Positions 52,539 through 62,435 of a stretch of 64,000 nucleotides of DNA are shown here, in pieces. The position numbers and the translations under genes are program-made. Source of the DNA: Paraimprobicoccus trichonymphae (lineage in GTDB: Bacteria > Bacillota > Clostridia > Oscillospirales > Acutalibacteraceae); NCBI GenBank assembly GCA_036322875.1, contig AP027925.1, positions 1,116,001-1,180,000 on the forward strand, given 5' to 3'. The notes under the pieces are model-generated. The model ran no database searches. It was not told the DNA's origin and saw only the letters and a program-made list of their open reading frames with translations. Position 1 is the first letter of the stretch. Each line of letters starts with the position of its first letter.

Positions 52539-54617
52539 ATGTCAAGACAAGTATCATTAGATTTAACAAGAAATATAGGAATTATGGCACATATAGATGC
52601 AGGAAAAACTACTACAACTGAAAGAATTTTATTTTACACAGGTATTAGTCACAAAATAGGAGAAGTACACGATGGTGCAGCGACTATGGATTGGATGGTT
52701 CAGGAACAAGAACGCGGCATTACTATTACTTCAGCAGCTACAACTTGTTTTTGGAAAAATCACAGAATTAATATTATAGACACACCAGGGCATGTTGATT
52801 TCACTGTAGAAGTAGAAAGATCCTTAAGAGTTTTGGACGGTTCTGTTACTGTATTATGTGCAAAAGGTGGTGTAGAACCTCAATCTGAAACGGTTTGGCG
52901 ACAAGCTGATAAATATAAAGTTCCAAGAATGGCTTATGTAAATAAAATGGATGCTTTGGGTGCCGATTTTTATAATGTTGTTTCTATGATGAAAGAAAGA
53001 CTAAAATGTAACGCTGTGCCAATTCAGTTACCAATAATAGGTTCAGAGGATACTTTTAAAGGGATAATAGATTTGCTAGAAATGAAAGCTTATATTTATT
53101 ACGATGATTTAGGAAAAGATATAAAAACAGAAGAAATTCCTGAAAATATGAAAAAAATTTCAGAAAAGTATCATAATAGCCTAATAGAACTTGTAGTTGA
53201 ACAAGATGAAGGTTTATTAGAAAAATATTTTAGCGGTGAAAATTTAGATATTCAAGAATTGAAAAGTTGTATAAGAAAAGCTACTATAAGCAATCATATG
53301 GTTCCAGTCACTTGTGGAAGTTCTTATAAAAACAAAGGTGTTCAGAAATTATTGGATGCGATAGTTGACTATATGCCGTCACCTAAAGATGTTCCGAGTA
53401 TTAAAGGAATAAATCCTGAAACTCAAGAGGAAGTAGAAAGAATTTCTTCAGATGACGAACCTTTTTCAGCTTTGGCTTTTAAAATTGCTACAGATCCTTA
53501 TGTTGGAAAATTATGTTTTTTTAGAGTGTATTCTGGTGTTATTAATTCTGGTTCGACTATTTATAATGCCACTAAAGATAATAATGAAAGAATTGGAAGA
53601 ATTTTGCAGATGCACTCTAACAATAGAAAAGACATAGACACTGTTTATGCTGGTGATATTGCAGCAGCAGTAGGATTAAAAAACACCACAACAGGTGACA
53701 CTTTATGTTTTGAAAAAGATCCTGTAATTTTGGAATCTATGGAATTTCCTGAACCAGTTATAAGAGTCGCTATAGAACCCAAAACAAAAGCTGGACAAGA
53801 AAAAATGGGCATAGGTTTGTCTAAATTAGCTGAAGAAGATCCAACTTTTAAGGCTTACACAGACGAAGAAACAGGTCAAACTATAATTGCTGGAATGGGT
53901 GAATTACATTTAGAAATAATCGTTGATAGATTATTAAGAGAATTTAAAGTAGAGGCAAACGTCGGGAAACCACAAGTTTCATATAAAGAGACAATAAGAA
54001 AAGAAGCGGATGTAGAAGAAAAATACATTAGACAATCTGGCGGACGTGGTCAATATGGTCATGTTAAAATAAGAATTGAACCTAACAAAACAAAGGGTTA
54101 TGAATTTGTAAATAAAATAGTTGGCGGAACTATTCCAAAAGAATATATCCCTGCTATTGACAATGGTATAAAAGGAGCAATGCTATCAGGAATTTTAGCA
54201 GGCTACAATGTTGTGGATATAAAAGTTACTTTGTATGATGGTTCTTACCATGAAGTTGACTCTTCAGAAATGGCATTTAAGATTGCTGGTTCTATGGCTT
54301 TTAAATCTGCAATGAAAAAAGCTGATCCTGTCTTATTAGAGCCGATAATGAAAGTCACTGTTATAGTACCAGAAGAATATATGGGGGACATAATAGGAGA
54401 TTTAAATTCGAGACGTGGAATGATTCAAGGTATGGAAGCAGTTTCAGGTGCTCAAAGAATAAACTCTTTAGTTCCGTTATCCGAAATGTTTGGATATGCT
54501 ACAGAGATGAGATCTAGAACTCAGGGAAGAGGTCAATATACCATGGAACCAAGTCATTACGCAGAAGTTCCAAAATCTGTTTCTGAAAGTATCATAACTT
54601 CTAGAAGCAAAAAATAA
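52539..54617 (+). CDS. fusA: Elongation factor G
   Basis: Translocase of the ribosome. ATG 52539 gives MSRQVSLDLTRNIGIMAHID, the standard start, with AAGGATTGAGG upstream; the longer GTG frame at 52491 is not needed. 692 residues. G1 is AHIDAGKTTTTERIL, switch I is ERGITITSAATTCFW, G3 is DTPGHVDFTVEVERSL and G4 is NKMDALGADF. Domain IV (GGRGQYGHVKIRIEP) and V (VPLSEMFGYATEMRSRTQGRGQ) are complete. It is separated from the usual rpsL-rpsG-tuf cluster. Confidence 0.97.
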   Translation: MSRQVSLDLTRNIGIMAHIDAGKTTTTERILFYTGISHKIGEVHDGAATMDWMVQEQERGITITSAATTCFWKNHRINIIDTPGHVDFTVEVERSLRVLDGSVTVLCAKGGVEPQSETVWRQADKYKVPRMAYVNKMDALGADFYNVVSMMKERLKCNAVPIQLPIIGSEDTFKGIIDLLEMKAYIYYDDLGKDIKTEEIPENMKKISEKYHNSLIELVVEQDEGLLEKYFSGENLDIQELKSCIRKATISNHMVPVTCGSSYKNKGVQKLLDAIVDYMPSPKDVPSIKGINPETQEEVERISSDDEPFSALAFKIATDPYVGKLCFFRVYSGVINSGSTIYNATKDNNERIGRILQMHSNNRKDIDTVYAGDIAAAVGLKNTTTGDTLCFEKDPVILESMEFPEPVIRVAIEPKTKAGQEKMGIGLSKLAEEDPTFKAYTDEETGQTIIAGMGELHLEIIVDRLLREFKVEANVGKPQVSYKETIRKEADVEEKYIRQSGGRGQYGHVKIRIEPNKTKGYEFVNKIVGGTIPKEYIPAIDNGIKGAMLSGILAGYNVVDIKVTLYDGSYHEVDSSEMAFKIAGSMAFKSAMKKADPVLLEPIMKVTVIVPEEYMGDIIGDLNSRRGMIQGMEAVSGAQRINSLVPLSEMFGYATEMRSRTQGRGQYTMEPSHYAEVPKSVSESIITSRSKK

Positions 54618-54692
54618 GATAGATATATGAGTTTAATAAGATAAAAAAATTTAAAATTTATTCCCAATGTATACAAGCGCTCAAGATAAAAT

Positions 54693-57053
54693 TTAAATTA
54701 CAAAATTCACTAATTTATCTTCAACATAAATTTCTTTCAGGATATTTTTATTTTCTAAATATTTCAAAATATTTGGATTTTTTTTAGACTCGTTAATTAT
54801 ATAATTTTTGTCTAAACCTGATGGAACTGTAATTTTCGCTCTTAACTTACCATTAATTTGGATAACTATCTCTTGAGTCAGTTTAGAGCACAAATCTTCA
54901 TTGAAACATGGCCAATTTTGATCTGATATTTTTCTGCTATCTAACTTCAAAATTTCCCACAGTTCTTCTGTTATATGTGGAGCAAATGGATTTAGTAAAA
55001 TGCAAAAAGTTTTAAACTGTGAAATTGTTAAAGAATTAAGTTCATATATTTTATTTGTTAAAGTCATCAAAGCTGCTATAGCTGTATTAAATTTTAAATT
55101 TTCTATATCTTTTGAAACTTTTTTTATAGTCTGATTAAAATCTATTTCTAATTCTGAATTTTTTTTATCTGATATCATATCTTTTAAATTGTAAAATCTA
55201 TCTAAAAATCTTTGACAGCCTTTTATGCTTGATGAACTCCAAGGTACAGGTTTCTCAAAATCACCGATGAACATCTCAAACAACCTCATAGTATCCGCAC
55301 CGAATTCTTGAATCATATTATCAGGATTTACAACATTACCGCGTGATTTGCTCATTTTTTCGTTATTTTCACCTAAAATCATGCCATGGCTTGTTCTTTT
55401 TTTATATGGTTCAGCACAACTAACAATACCTATATCATACAAAAATTTGTGCCAAAATCTACTGTATAATAAATGCAAAGTGGTGTGCTCCATACCACCA
55501 TTATACCAATCTACTGGCAACCAATAATTTAATAAATTTTTTTCAGATATTAAATTTTTATTTTCAGGATTTATATATCTTAAAAAATACCAAGATGACC
55601 CCGCCCATTGTGGCATAGTATCGGTTTCTCTTTTTGCTTTTTTACCACATTTTGGACAATTTACATCCACCCAATTTTTAATATTAGCAAGTGGGGAATT
55701 CCCAAAATCATCTGTTTCATAATTTTCTATATCTGGCAGTTTAAGAGGTAAATCTGATTCTTTTAAAGCAATATAACCGCAATTTTCACAAATTATAATT
55801 GGAACAGGTTCACCCCAATATCTTTGTCTGGAAAAAACCCAGTCTCTCAATCTGTAATTAATTTTCGAATTTCCGATTTTATTTTTTTCTAAATAATTAA
55901 TTATTTCTTTTTGAGCTTCAGTTATATCTAATCCATTTAAAAATTCTGAATTTATTAATTTATTTTTATTTATAACTTCTATACTTTCTAAATTAAACTT
56001 TTTAACAAATTCAAAATCTCGTTCATCATGGGCTGGAACCGCCATAACAGCACCAGTTCCATAGTTGACTAACACATAATCAGAAACATATATATCTATA
56101 TTTTTTTTGTTAACTGGATTTATGGCAAAAATCCCTTCTAATTTTACACCAGTTTTTTCTCGAGATAAATCTGAACGTTCCAAATCGGTTTTTTTACCTG
56201 ATTCTAAAACATATTTTTCAACTTCTTCAAAATTTTTTATATTATTTTTATTAACATTTATAAATCCATATTCTGGAGAAATTATTAAATAAGTCGCACC
56301 AAATATAGTCTCAGGTCTAGTTGTATAAACTTTTATACTTTGGTTTATGCTAGTTTCAAAATTTATCTCTGCACCTATAGATTTTCCTATCCAATTTTTT
56401 TGTTGAATTTTAACTCTTTCAGGATAATTTACTAAATCCAAATCTTTAATTAATCTTTCTGCATAAGCAGTGATTTTCAACATCCACTGAGATTTATTTT
56501 TATAAACTACTTCGTTATTGCACCTTTCGCATCTTTTGTTTACAACTTCTTCGTTTGCTAAAACACATTTGCAAAAATTACACCAATTTACTTTGGATTC
56601 AGATTTGTAAGCCAAATTTTTTTCAAATAACTTTAAAAATATCCACTGGGTAAATTTATAATATTCAGGGTCAGTAGTATTCACTTCTCTGTTCCAATCA
56701 AAAGAAAATCCCATGGATTTTAGTTGTTTTTTAAATCTTGAAATATTTTTTTCGGTTACTATTTTTGGATGAATTTTATTTTTTATTGCAAAATTTTCAG
56801 TTGGCAAACCAAAAGCATCCCAACCAATCGGATACAGAACATTATATCCTTGCAACCTTTTTTTTCTAGAAACAATATCCAGAGCTGTATAGCTTCTTAA
56901 ATGCCCAACATGCAATCCCTCACCAGATGGATATGGAAATTCTATGAGAGCATAAAACTTTTTTTTGTTTAAATCCAAATTATCAGCCTTAAAACTTTTA
57001 TCTTTTTCCCAAATTTTCTGCCATTTACTCTCTATATTTTTAAAATCATACAT
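54693..57053 (-). CDS. leuS: Leucyl-tRNA synthetase
   Basis: 786 residues. ATG 57053 follows GGGAGAAA. HIGH-type motif HVGHLRSYTALD, KMSKS motif EKMSKSRGNVVNPD, the editing domain with TTRPETIFGATYLIISPEYG and AVPAHDERDFEF, and the anticodon-binding C-terminus are all present. Cys pairs around residue 155 (CNFCKCVLANEEVVNKRCERC) and near 420 and 465 form zinc-binding modules. No T-box is seen upstream. Slightly shorter than the 800-860 residues common in Firmicutes, consistent with mild trimming. Confidence 0.97.
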   Translation of the reverse strand: MYDFKNIESKWQKIWEKDKSFKADNLDLNKKKFYALIEFPYPSGEGLHVGHLRSYTALDIVSRKKRLQGYNVLYPIGWDAFGLPTENFAIKNKIHPKIVTEKNISRFKKQLKSMGFSFDWNREVNTTDPEYYKFTQWIFLKLFEKNLAYKSESKVNWCNFCKCVLANEEVVNKRCERCNNEVVYKNKSQWMLKITAYAERLIKDLDLVNYPERVKIQQKNWIGKSIGAEINFETSINQSIKVYTTRPETIFGATYLIISPEYGFINVNKNNIKNFEEVEKYVLESGKKTDLERSDLSREKTGVKLEGIFAINPVNKKNIDIYVSDYVLVNYGTGAVMAVPAHDERDFEFVKKFNLESIEVINKNKLINSEFLNGLDITEAQKEIINYLEKNKIGNSKINYRLRDWVFSRQRYWGEPVPIIICENCGYIALKESDLPLKLPDIENYETDDFGNSPLANIKNWVDVNCPKCGKKAKRETDTMPQWAGSSWYFLRYINPENKNLISEKNLLNYWLPVDWYNGGMEHTTLHLLYSRFWHKFLYDIGIVSCAEPYKKRTSHGMILGENNEKMSKSRGNVVNPDNMIQEFGADTMRLFEMFIGDFEKPVPWSSSSIKGCQRFLDRFYNLKDMISDKKNSELEIDFNQTIKKVSKDIENLKFNTAIAALMTLTNKIYELNSLTISQFKTFCILLNPFAPHITEELWEILKLDSRKISDQNWPCFNEDLCSKLTQEIVIQINGKLRAKITVPSGLDKNYIINESKKNPNILKYLENKNILKEIYVEDKLVNFVI

Positions 57054-57271
57054 AAAAAATTTCTCCCAATTTTATTGAAAATGTTGTAAATTGTAAATAA
57101 TCTTTAAACTATTATTTTATGTTATTATAATCGACCATAAGTGTCAAGAATATCTATAAAAATTATCTTCTAATTTAACTTAAAACACAAAATTCCCATC
57201 GCCTACAGATACGATGAGATGGGCAGCGTTTATTTGAAAATTAGAAGACAAATTTATATTTATAATAAAAC

Positions 57272-57667
57272 TCAATTTTTATTTTTTTCTAAAGCACTTA
57301 TTGCTGCACTACCAAGTGCGGCACCTACAGCAGCTCCTGTTATACCAGTAGTAGCTGTAAAAGCAACATCTTTTGCTGCTTTATAAACCATCATTACTAT
57401 CGTCATAATTTTTAAAAGTCCAAGACCTGCTCCAGTAGCAGCACCAGCAAGTGTTGACGCAAGTTCTATCGCCACTTTTGCTGCCACTGGTAATTTTGCT
57501 CCTCCAGCAACCCTGTTTAGATCTTCTGCATCTTCTATTTCTTCACCTGAATTTATACACTTTTCTGCAGTTTCCAAAATTTGACGAATCTCGTTTTCGG
57601 TAATATCAGATTTCTCTTTTCTTAGTATATCCTTAGCCTTCGTGACAAACCCATTATTATTCATCAA
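57272..57667 (-). CDS. Double-glycine leader precursor with Gly/Ala-rich hydrophobic core (bacteriocin-like)
   Basis: 131 residues. The leader (1-56) is acidic and helical (DITENEIRQILETAEKCINS, GEEIEDAEDLNRVAGG). The 75-residue core begins AKLPVAAKVAIELAS and is almost all small and hydrophobic, with repeated G-x3-G patterns (GAATGAGLGLLK, GITGAAVGAALGSAAISALE). This is the style of class II bacteriocins or pore-forming peptides that pack helices in a membrane. No immunity protein or exporter is adjacent. The ribosome site before the TTG/ATG pair is weak. An upstream GGAGG with a 16-codon frame (57710-57665 region) may be a lost start or a leader. Confidence 0.65.
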   Translation of the reverse strand: MMNNNGFVTKAKDILRKEKSDITENEIRQILETAEKCINSGEEIEDAEDLNRVAGGAKLPVAAKVAIELASTLAGAATGAGLGLLKIMTIVMMVYKAAKDVAFTATTGITGAAVGAALGSAAISALEKNKN

Positions 57668-58109
57668 TGTTTCAGCTAATTTTTTTCTTTTGACAATTCC
57701 ACAATTTTATTGTTACTCAATAACAAATCAGCCTCCTAATAAGTATTATTTTACCTAATATATTAAAATATTCGAAAAGATTTAAATTGTATACATTACC
57801 AATTTTATATAAATTTTTTATATAAAATAAATAATAAAACTGCTAAACTTTAGTTTAGTGGGGTAGATCATAAAAAAATTTTTTCAAGTGTATGAATAAG
57901 ACAAAATACATAAATTGGCATGATTATCAGATTTTATTCCAATCGAATCATTGAAATTTAACTAAAAATTATTAGGCTCATAACAAAATTTTGTATAGAA
58001 AAAAATAATTAGATCAAACCATTATTTTTGAGAATCAAACAGTTTATTTCTTTATTATTGTTGAAACGATTTTGTGTTAGAATATAATACAGGAGTGAAA
58101 GTTTAAAAA
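57668..58109. other. Divergent intergenic region
   Basis: Contains a palindrome CTAAACTTTAGTTTAG (57851-57866) followed by GTGGGGTAGATC. It resembles the left-end stem of the family A repeat but without the rest. No gene recognised. Confidence 0.35.
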
Positions 58110-59015
58110 TTGTTTGATTTATTAGGAAGTATTTCGGGTTACATATTATGGTTTTTCTTTGATTTGTTAGGAAATTATGGTTTAGCTATCACGTTTTTTG
58201 CTATTATTATGAATGTTTTAATGTTTCCTTTGTCAATAAAAAGACAAAAATCTATGGCAAAAAATTCTAAGTTAGTTTTGAAACAACAGGCTTTAAAAAA
58301 ACAATATAATAAGGATCCTAAAAAATATAATGAAGAGATTGCCAAATTGTATCAAAAAGAAGGAAGTAATCCTATGAGTGGGTGTCTTCCAACCTTGTTG
58401 TTGCCACTTATATTATGGGGTGGTATATATGCTGCTATTAATAAACCTTTGCAAAATACTTTACATATAAAAAAAGAAAAAATAAGTCTAGCTATTGAGA
58501 TAATAAATAGTATTCCTGAATTTAATAATAAAATCACTAAAAATTATGAACAACTGCAAATAGTTAAATTTTTTCCCGAAATAAAAGAAAATTTAGATAT
58601 GTTTTCTGAAAAAGAAATGGAAAATATAACTGAATTCAGTTTGGGTTTTGATTTGCTTGGATTAAAACTTCTAAATAAACCAAACGAATCTAGAGAATTT
58701 ACTAGTTTTTTATGGTTAATTCCCTTGTTATGTTTTTTAAGTTCAGCTTTTTCTATGTATATAAGTCAAAAATTTTCCGATGTGTCTCAACAAAATTTAG
58801 AAAGCTGTGCTGCTAAATACACGCCTTATATAATGTTTTTATTTACAGGTTATTTAGCTTACACAATGCCTGCAGCTGTCGGTTTATATTGGATAATAAA
58901 CGCGATATTAAATACTATTCAAAGTATTATTTTAAATAAGTATTTTAATATCTACGTACTTAACGCTAAAGATGAGTACAAAAGAATGAAATATTTAAAA
59001 CTTCATAAAAGCTAA
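58110..59015 (+). CDS. yidC: Membrane protein insertase YidC/Oxa1
   Basis: Inserts and folds inner-membrane proteins. 301 residues. TTG 58110 is preceded by CAGGAGTG. Five spans are arranged as in Gram-positive YidC. The conserved cytoplasmic hairpin KRQKSMAKNSKLVLKQQALK after span 1 and NPMSGCLPTLLLPLILWGG leading into span 2 are clear. A longer than usual extracytoplasmic loop (about residues 115-195) follows. There is no lipobox. The rpmH-rnpA-yidC-jag cluster has been broken up. The 3' end overlaps the convergent mntP/ytaF gene by 21 bases. Confidence 0.93.
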   Translation: MFDLLGSISGYILWFFFDLLGNYGLAITFFAIIMNVLMFPLSIKRQKSMAKNSKLVLKQQALKKQYNKDPKKYNEEIAKLYQKEGSNPMSGCLPTLLLPLILWGGIYAAINKPLQNTLHIKKEKISLAIEIINSIPEFNNKITKNYEQLQIVKFFPEIKENLDMFSEKEMENITEFSLGFDLLGLKLLNKPNESREFTSFLWLIPLLCFLSSAFSMYISQKFSDVSQQNLESCAAKYTPYIMFLFTGYLAYTMPAAVGLYWIINAILNTIQSIILNKYFNIYVLNAKDEYKRMKYLKLHKS

Positions 59016-59630
59016 AATTATTAATATTACACCGCTTAACCATGATAAATTAAAAGATGTTTTTTCTATTATTTTAGTTCCTAAATAACTTCCTAGCAAG
59101 ACATCAAACATTCCAAAAACAAAAGAAAATATAATTAGCATTATGTTGTCAGAATTGTTAAATGCTGCTCCTATACCAACTGCAAGACTATCGAAAGACA
59201 AAGCAACAGCAATTGAAGCCGCTTCTAGAGGCATAAGTGTTTTATATCCACAAAGTTCATCTTCTGGCTGAGATTTTATTCTTATATTTATACACAAACC
59301 TATTAAATCAAAATTTAAATTGCCTTTTATTTTTCGTCTCTTGTTAATTGAAGTAACTACGCTTTCCAATAATTTACAAAACCCTATTATAAACAATATA
59401 AAAAAGCACATCAAATTAACGCTAGTTTCGGGAATTATATTTTTTAATAAATTACCAAAAAATAAGGAAATTGCTAAAATTCCTGTACACACTATATTTA
59501 TAACAATCACAGAAACAAACGGTATTTTGATTTTATTTGTTCCGTATGCAAAACTTGCTACAAATGCGTCTATAGATAACGCTATTGCTATCATTATAGA
59601 TCCTAAAATAGTTATTACTTGAGTACTCAA
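58995..59630 (-). CDS. MntP/YtaF-family membrane protein
   Basis: 211 residues, six spans. TTG start with GGTGAAT upstream. Two half-repeats each with a Ser-Asp pair: IALSIDAFVASFAYGTNKIK near the N-terminus and VALSFDSLAVGIGAAFNN in the second half. This is the manganese-exporter MntP fold. The length and the FAYGTNKIKIPF pattern are closer to YtaF, a sporulation-associated member in Bacilli and Clostridia, so the family is certain but the subfamily is not. It converges with yidC; a bidirectional terminator lies upstream at 59785-59826. Confidence 0.8.
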   Translation of the reverse strand: MSTQVITILGSIMIAIALSIDAFVASFAYGTNKIKIPFVSVIVINIVCTGILAISLFFGNLLKNIIPETSVNLMCFFILFIIGFCKLLESVVTSINKRRKIKGNLNFDLIGLCINIRIKSQPEDELCGYKTLMPLEAASIAVALSFDSLAVGIGAAFNNSDNIMLIIFSFVFGMFDVLLGSYLGTKIIEKTSFNLSWLSGVILIILAFMKF

Positions 59631-59784
59631 AAATAATTCACCCCAAAAAATTTTCTGTTTTAGAGTATTCTTAAAATGAATTTTTTGTTACTCTTATGTG
59701 AAATTTTAGGAAAAAGTGTCTAAAAAGCTGTTGTGTATATATTGAAGTTTATTCACATAAAAAAAATATTAAATTTAAGTACAA

Positions 59785-59826
59785 AAAAGCCAGGTCTTTT
59801 CTCATATGAAAAGCCGTCTGACTTTT
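59785..59826. terminator. Likely bidirectional terminator
   Basis: AAAAGCCAGGTCTTTTC and GAAAAGCCGTCTGACTTTT form a long imperfect stem with A and T runs on both sides. It lies downstream of the minus-strand gene 59940-60515. Confidence 0.6.
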
Positions 59827-59939
59827 AATTTTCTTAAATTTTTACTAATGTTACAATACTTTTATAATTTTGTTTTTTGACGGTGTTAAATATGTTACTT
59901 AACCAAAATTAAAAAACAACCAAATTATTTTTATAACTT

Positions 59940-60515
59940 TCACTCTTCAGTTTTCAGCAAATTTTCGCAAGACTCAAAAAATTCATTCAAATTCGCATCG
60001 GGAATTTGGGTTATTTCCCTTCTTTTGTTTGCTTTAATTTTTGCATATTCAGCAAGTGATGAAGCTAACGCATTTCTTTTAGATAAATCTTTATAACGCT
60101 CTGCTTTTTCATCGTAAATCTCATCGGTTATAAGTCTAGCTTTTTCAGTTTCTTGCACAATAGCTTTTTTCTTAGCAGTTTCTATTTTTTTACCTAGCCT
60201 CGAATTTTTTTTAAGCAAATTCGAAGAAAAATTCTCATATTTTATAGCCGCATCTTTTAACTCATCCAAATAATGAATTTCTTTTTTAAAACCATTATAA
60301 ATTTCAGATTTTAGATTACTGGCTATAAGCTTATCCATACCTTTAATTTTTGACTTAAGTTTGCTTTGAAAGTTCTTCCTTGTAATTCTTTGTGCTTCAA
60401 AATTATCAGCAGCTTCTCTTAATTTGTAAAATTCTCTTTCATCATTTTTATCAAACAAATTATCTTTTCCTACCATATTAATACGAAAACAATACAAAGT
60501 GTTCCACATACCCAT
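59940..60515 (-). CDS. Charged coiled-coil protein, unknown
   Basis: 191 residues from the ATG at 60515, which has GAGGTG nine bases upstream; the GTG at 60527 is inside that site and is rejected. The chain is soluble, Lys/Glu-rich and heptad-like for most of its length (AADNFEAQRITRKNFQSKLK, KKAIVQETEKARLITDEIYD). No signal peptide or family signature was recognised. In style it belongs with the other lysine-rich unknown proteins of the window. Confidence 0.5.
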   Translation of the reverse strand: MGMWNTLYCFRINMVGKDNLFDKNDEREFYKLREAADNFEAQRITRKNFQSKLKSKIKGMDKLIASNLKSEIYNGFKKEIHYLDELKDAAIKYENFSSNLLKKNSRLGKKIETAKKKAIVQETEKARLITDEIYDEKAERYKDLSKRNALASSLAEYAKIKANKRREITQIPDANLNEFFESCENLLKTEE

Positions 60516-60527
60516 TTTATAAATCAC

Positions 60528-61064
60528 CTCATTAAATTTTATATCTATATAGTACTATAATCATTTTTAATTGTCAAATTATTTTGTAAATATTATTTAA
60601 AATTATTTTAATTACAATGTTTTCTGCAATCGCATAGTGATTAATATTTTGCTAACCACATTATATGATTTAATATGTGTTTCTAGTATGTCTTTCTGTC
60701 CTAGTATATATGCTTTATTATTTAAAAATGGTAAATATTGAAATTAAATATATTTTTATCTTATTCCTACTTTTGGTTGAAAATTTAAGGTTGTTTTGCG
60801 CAAGTTAAAAGTTTACACTGTGAACCTCCGTAGGCTAAAACCCACGGCTTTTTGCGTAGTATCTAGACTTATTGTCAAACAACAATAGATGTTAGACAAT
60901 TTTATGTGCTTTTGCTAATTTAGTGCGTTGCTTATCTCTGTTTTTGCTTTATTTTACTTTTTTCCTACAAAATAAAAAAAATCACAGTTTAATTTAGAAA
61001 AAATATATTATAATAAAAAAATATATATTGCTATTATTTTGAATATCGGGGGAGGAAATGTTTT
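60528..61064. other. Intergenic region with an IS605 right-end relic
   Basis: Apart from the hairpin at 60821-60850 no gene or RNA was recognised. Confidence 0.4.
60821..60850 (-). repeat. IS200/IS605 right-end hairpin relic, different sequence group
   Basis: On the minus strand AAGCCGTGGGTTTTAGCCTA is followed by CGGAGGTTCAC: a seven-pair stem (CCGTGGG/CCTACGG) followed by GTTCAC, the common end of another group of TnpB elements. No tnpB sequence adjoins it. Confidence 0.5.
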
Positions 61065-62282
61065 TTGGGTATTTATGAAGAACTAGAACGTAAAAATTTA
61101 ATAGCTCAAGTTACAAATAAAGAAAAAATAAAAGATTTGCTAAATAATAAAAAAATAACTTTTTATGTTGGTTTTGAACCTACAGCTAGTAGTTTACATG
61201 TTGGACATTTTGTGCAGTTGTTAATTATTTCTAGATTACAAAAAGCAGGTCATATTCCTATTATACTTTTTGGTGGTGGTACTGGACTAATAGGGGATCC
61301 AAGTGGAAAAACTGATATGAGAAAAATATTAACTCAAGAAGAAATAAACCATAACATATCTTGCTTTAAAAAACAAGCTGAGAAGTTTGTAGATTTTTCT
61401 GAAAGTAAAGCTATAATGCTAAATAATTTCAATTGGCTTAGTAACTTGAACTATATAGATTTTTTAAGAGAAATAGGTGTTTGCTTTTCAGTAAACCGAA
61501 TGCTATCAGCTGGATGCTATAAATTAAGATTAGAAAAAGGTTTATCTTTTTTTGAATTAAATTATATGATAATTCAAAGTTACGATTTTTTAGTTCTAAA
61601 TAATAATTATAATTGCATTTTAGAACTTGGAGGAAATGACCAGTGGAGTAATATAATCGGTGGAGTAGAGTTAGTTAGAAAAAAGAATAACAAAGAGGTA
61701 TTTGGCATGACTTTTGAATTGCTGACAAATAGTGAAGGTGTGAAAATGGGAAAAACAGAAAAAGGTGCGATTTGGTTAGACCCCAATAAAACACCAATTT
61801 ATAAATTTTATCAGTATTGGAGAAACATACAAGACACCGATGTTATAAAGTGCTTAAAAACTTTAACTCTTTTAAATTTGGAAACTATAAATACCTACTC
61901 AAAACTTTCAGGTAAAGATTTAAACAAGGTAAAAGATATTTTGGCCTTTGAAATAACAAAATTAGTTCACGGAGAAAAAGAAGCGAAAAAAGCCAGAGAA
62001 AGTTCTCAACACATTTTTAATGGAAATAAAATTGAAATAAATAACGAAAACTTAACTTTTAAAATAAATTTAGATAACAATATTAATATCATAGATTTAT
62101 TATTAAAAATAAACCTAAGTAATTCAAAAGGTGAAGCTAGGAGACTTGTAGAGCAAGGTGGGATTTCTATTGATGATAAAAAAATTACTGATATAAATTT
62201 TATTTTTCACAAAAATGAATTTAGAAAAGACTTTATAATAAGAAAAGGTAAAAAAATTCATAAAAAGGTAATTTTAAAGTAA
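61065..62282 (+). CDS. tyrS: Tyrosyl-tRNA synthetase
   Basis: 405 residues. TTG 61065 is chosen because GGGGGAGG lies ten bases upstream; an ATG at 61058 is out of frame. YVGFEPTASSLHVGHFVQLL contains the HIGH-type motif, GGGTGLIGDPSGKTDMR and QSYDFLVLNNNYNCILELGGNDQWSNI build the tyrosine site, and KMGKTEKGAIWLD is the KMSKS equivalent. The C-terminal S4 RNA-binding domain (NSKGEARRLVEQGGISIDDK) is complete. No T-box upstream. A tnpB relic starts 15 bases after the stop. Confidence 0.97.
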   Translation: MGIYEELERKNLIAQVTNKEKIKDLLNNKKITFYVGFEPTASSLHVGHFVQLLIISRLQKAGHIPIILFGGGTGLIGDPSGKTDMRKILTQEEINHNISCFKKQAEKFVDFSESKAIMLNNFNWLSNLNYIDFLREIGVCFSVNRMLSAGCYKLRLEKGLSFFELNYMIIQSYDFLVLNNNYNCILELGGNDQWSNIIGGVELVRKKNNKEVFGMTFELLTNSEGVKMGKTEKGAIWLDPNKTPIYKFYQYWRNIQDTDVIKCLKTLTLLNLETINTYSKLSGKDLNKVKDILAFEITKLVHGEKEAKKARESSQHIFNGNKIEINNENLTFKINLDNNINIIDLLLKINLSNSKGEARRLVEQGGISIDDKKITDINFIFHKNEFRKDFIIRKGKKIHKKVILK

Positions 62283-62296
62283 AAACTTTGATAGTG

Positions 62297-62435
62297 TTGA
62301 CAAATATACACATGTGAATCCAAAATATGTTAGCTGAATTTGTTCCAATTGCGACGAACATAATCATACGAAATTATACTTGCAGTACCATTCTCATAGA
62401 GATAGAGTCGGTGATTTAAGTATTATAAATGCCCT
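62297..62435 (+). pseudogene. tnpB C-terminal relic
   Basis: The frame reads VDKYTHVNPKYVS, a stop, ICSNCDEHNHTKLYL and then RDRVGDLSIINALW. K-x-(D/N)-P-x-Y-x-S-x-x-C-S-x-C-(G/D) followed by a D-R-D-x-x-x-x-I-N helix is the TnpB zinc-finger and RuvC-III region. The second CxxC pair is degraded, one stop is internal, and everything upstream is lost where tyrS ends. Confidence 0.7.
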
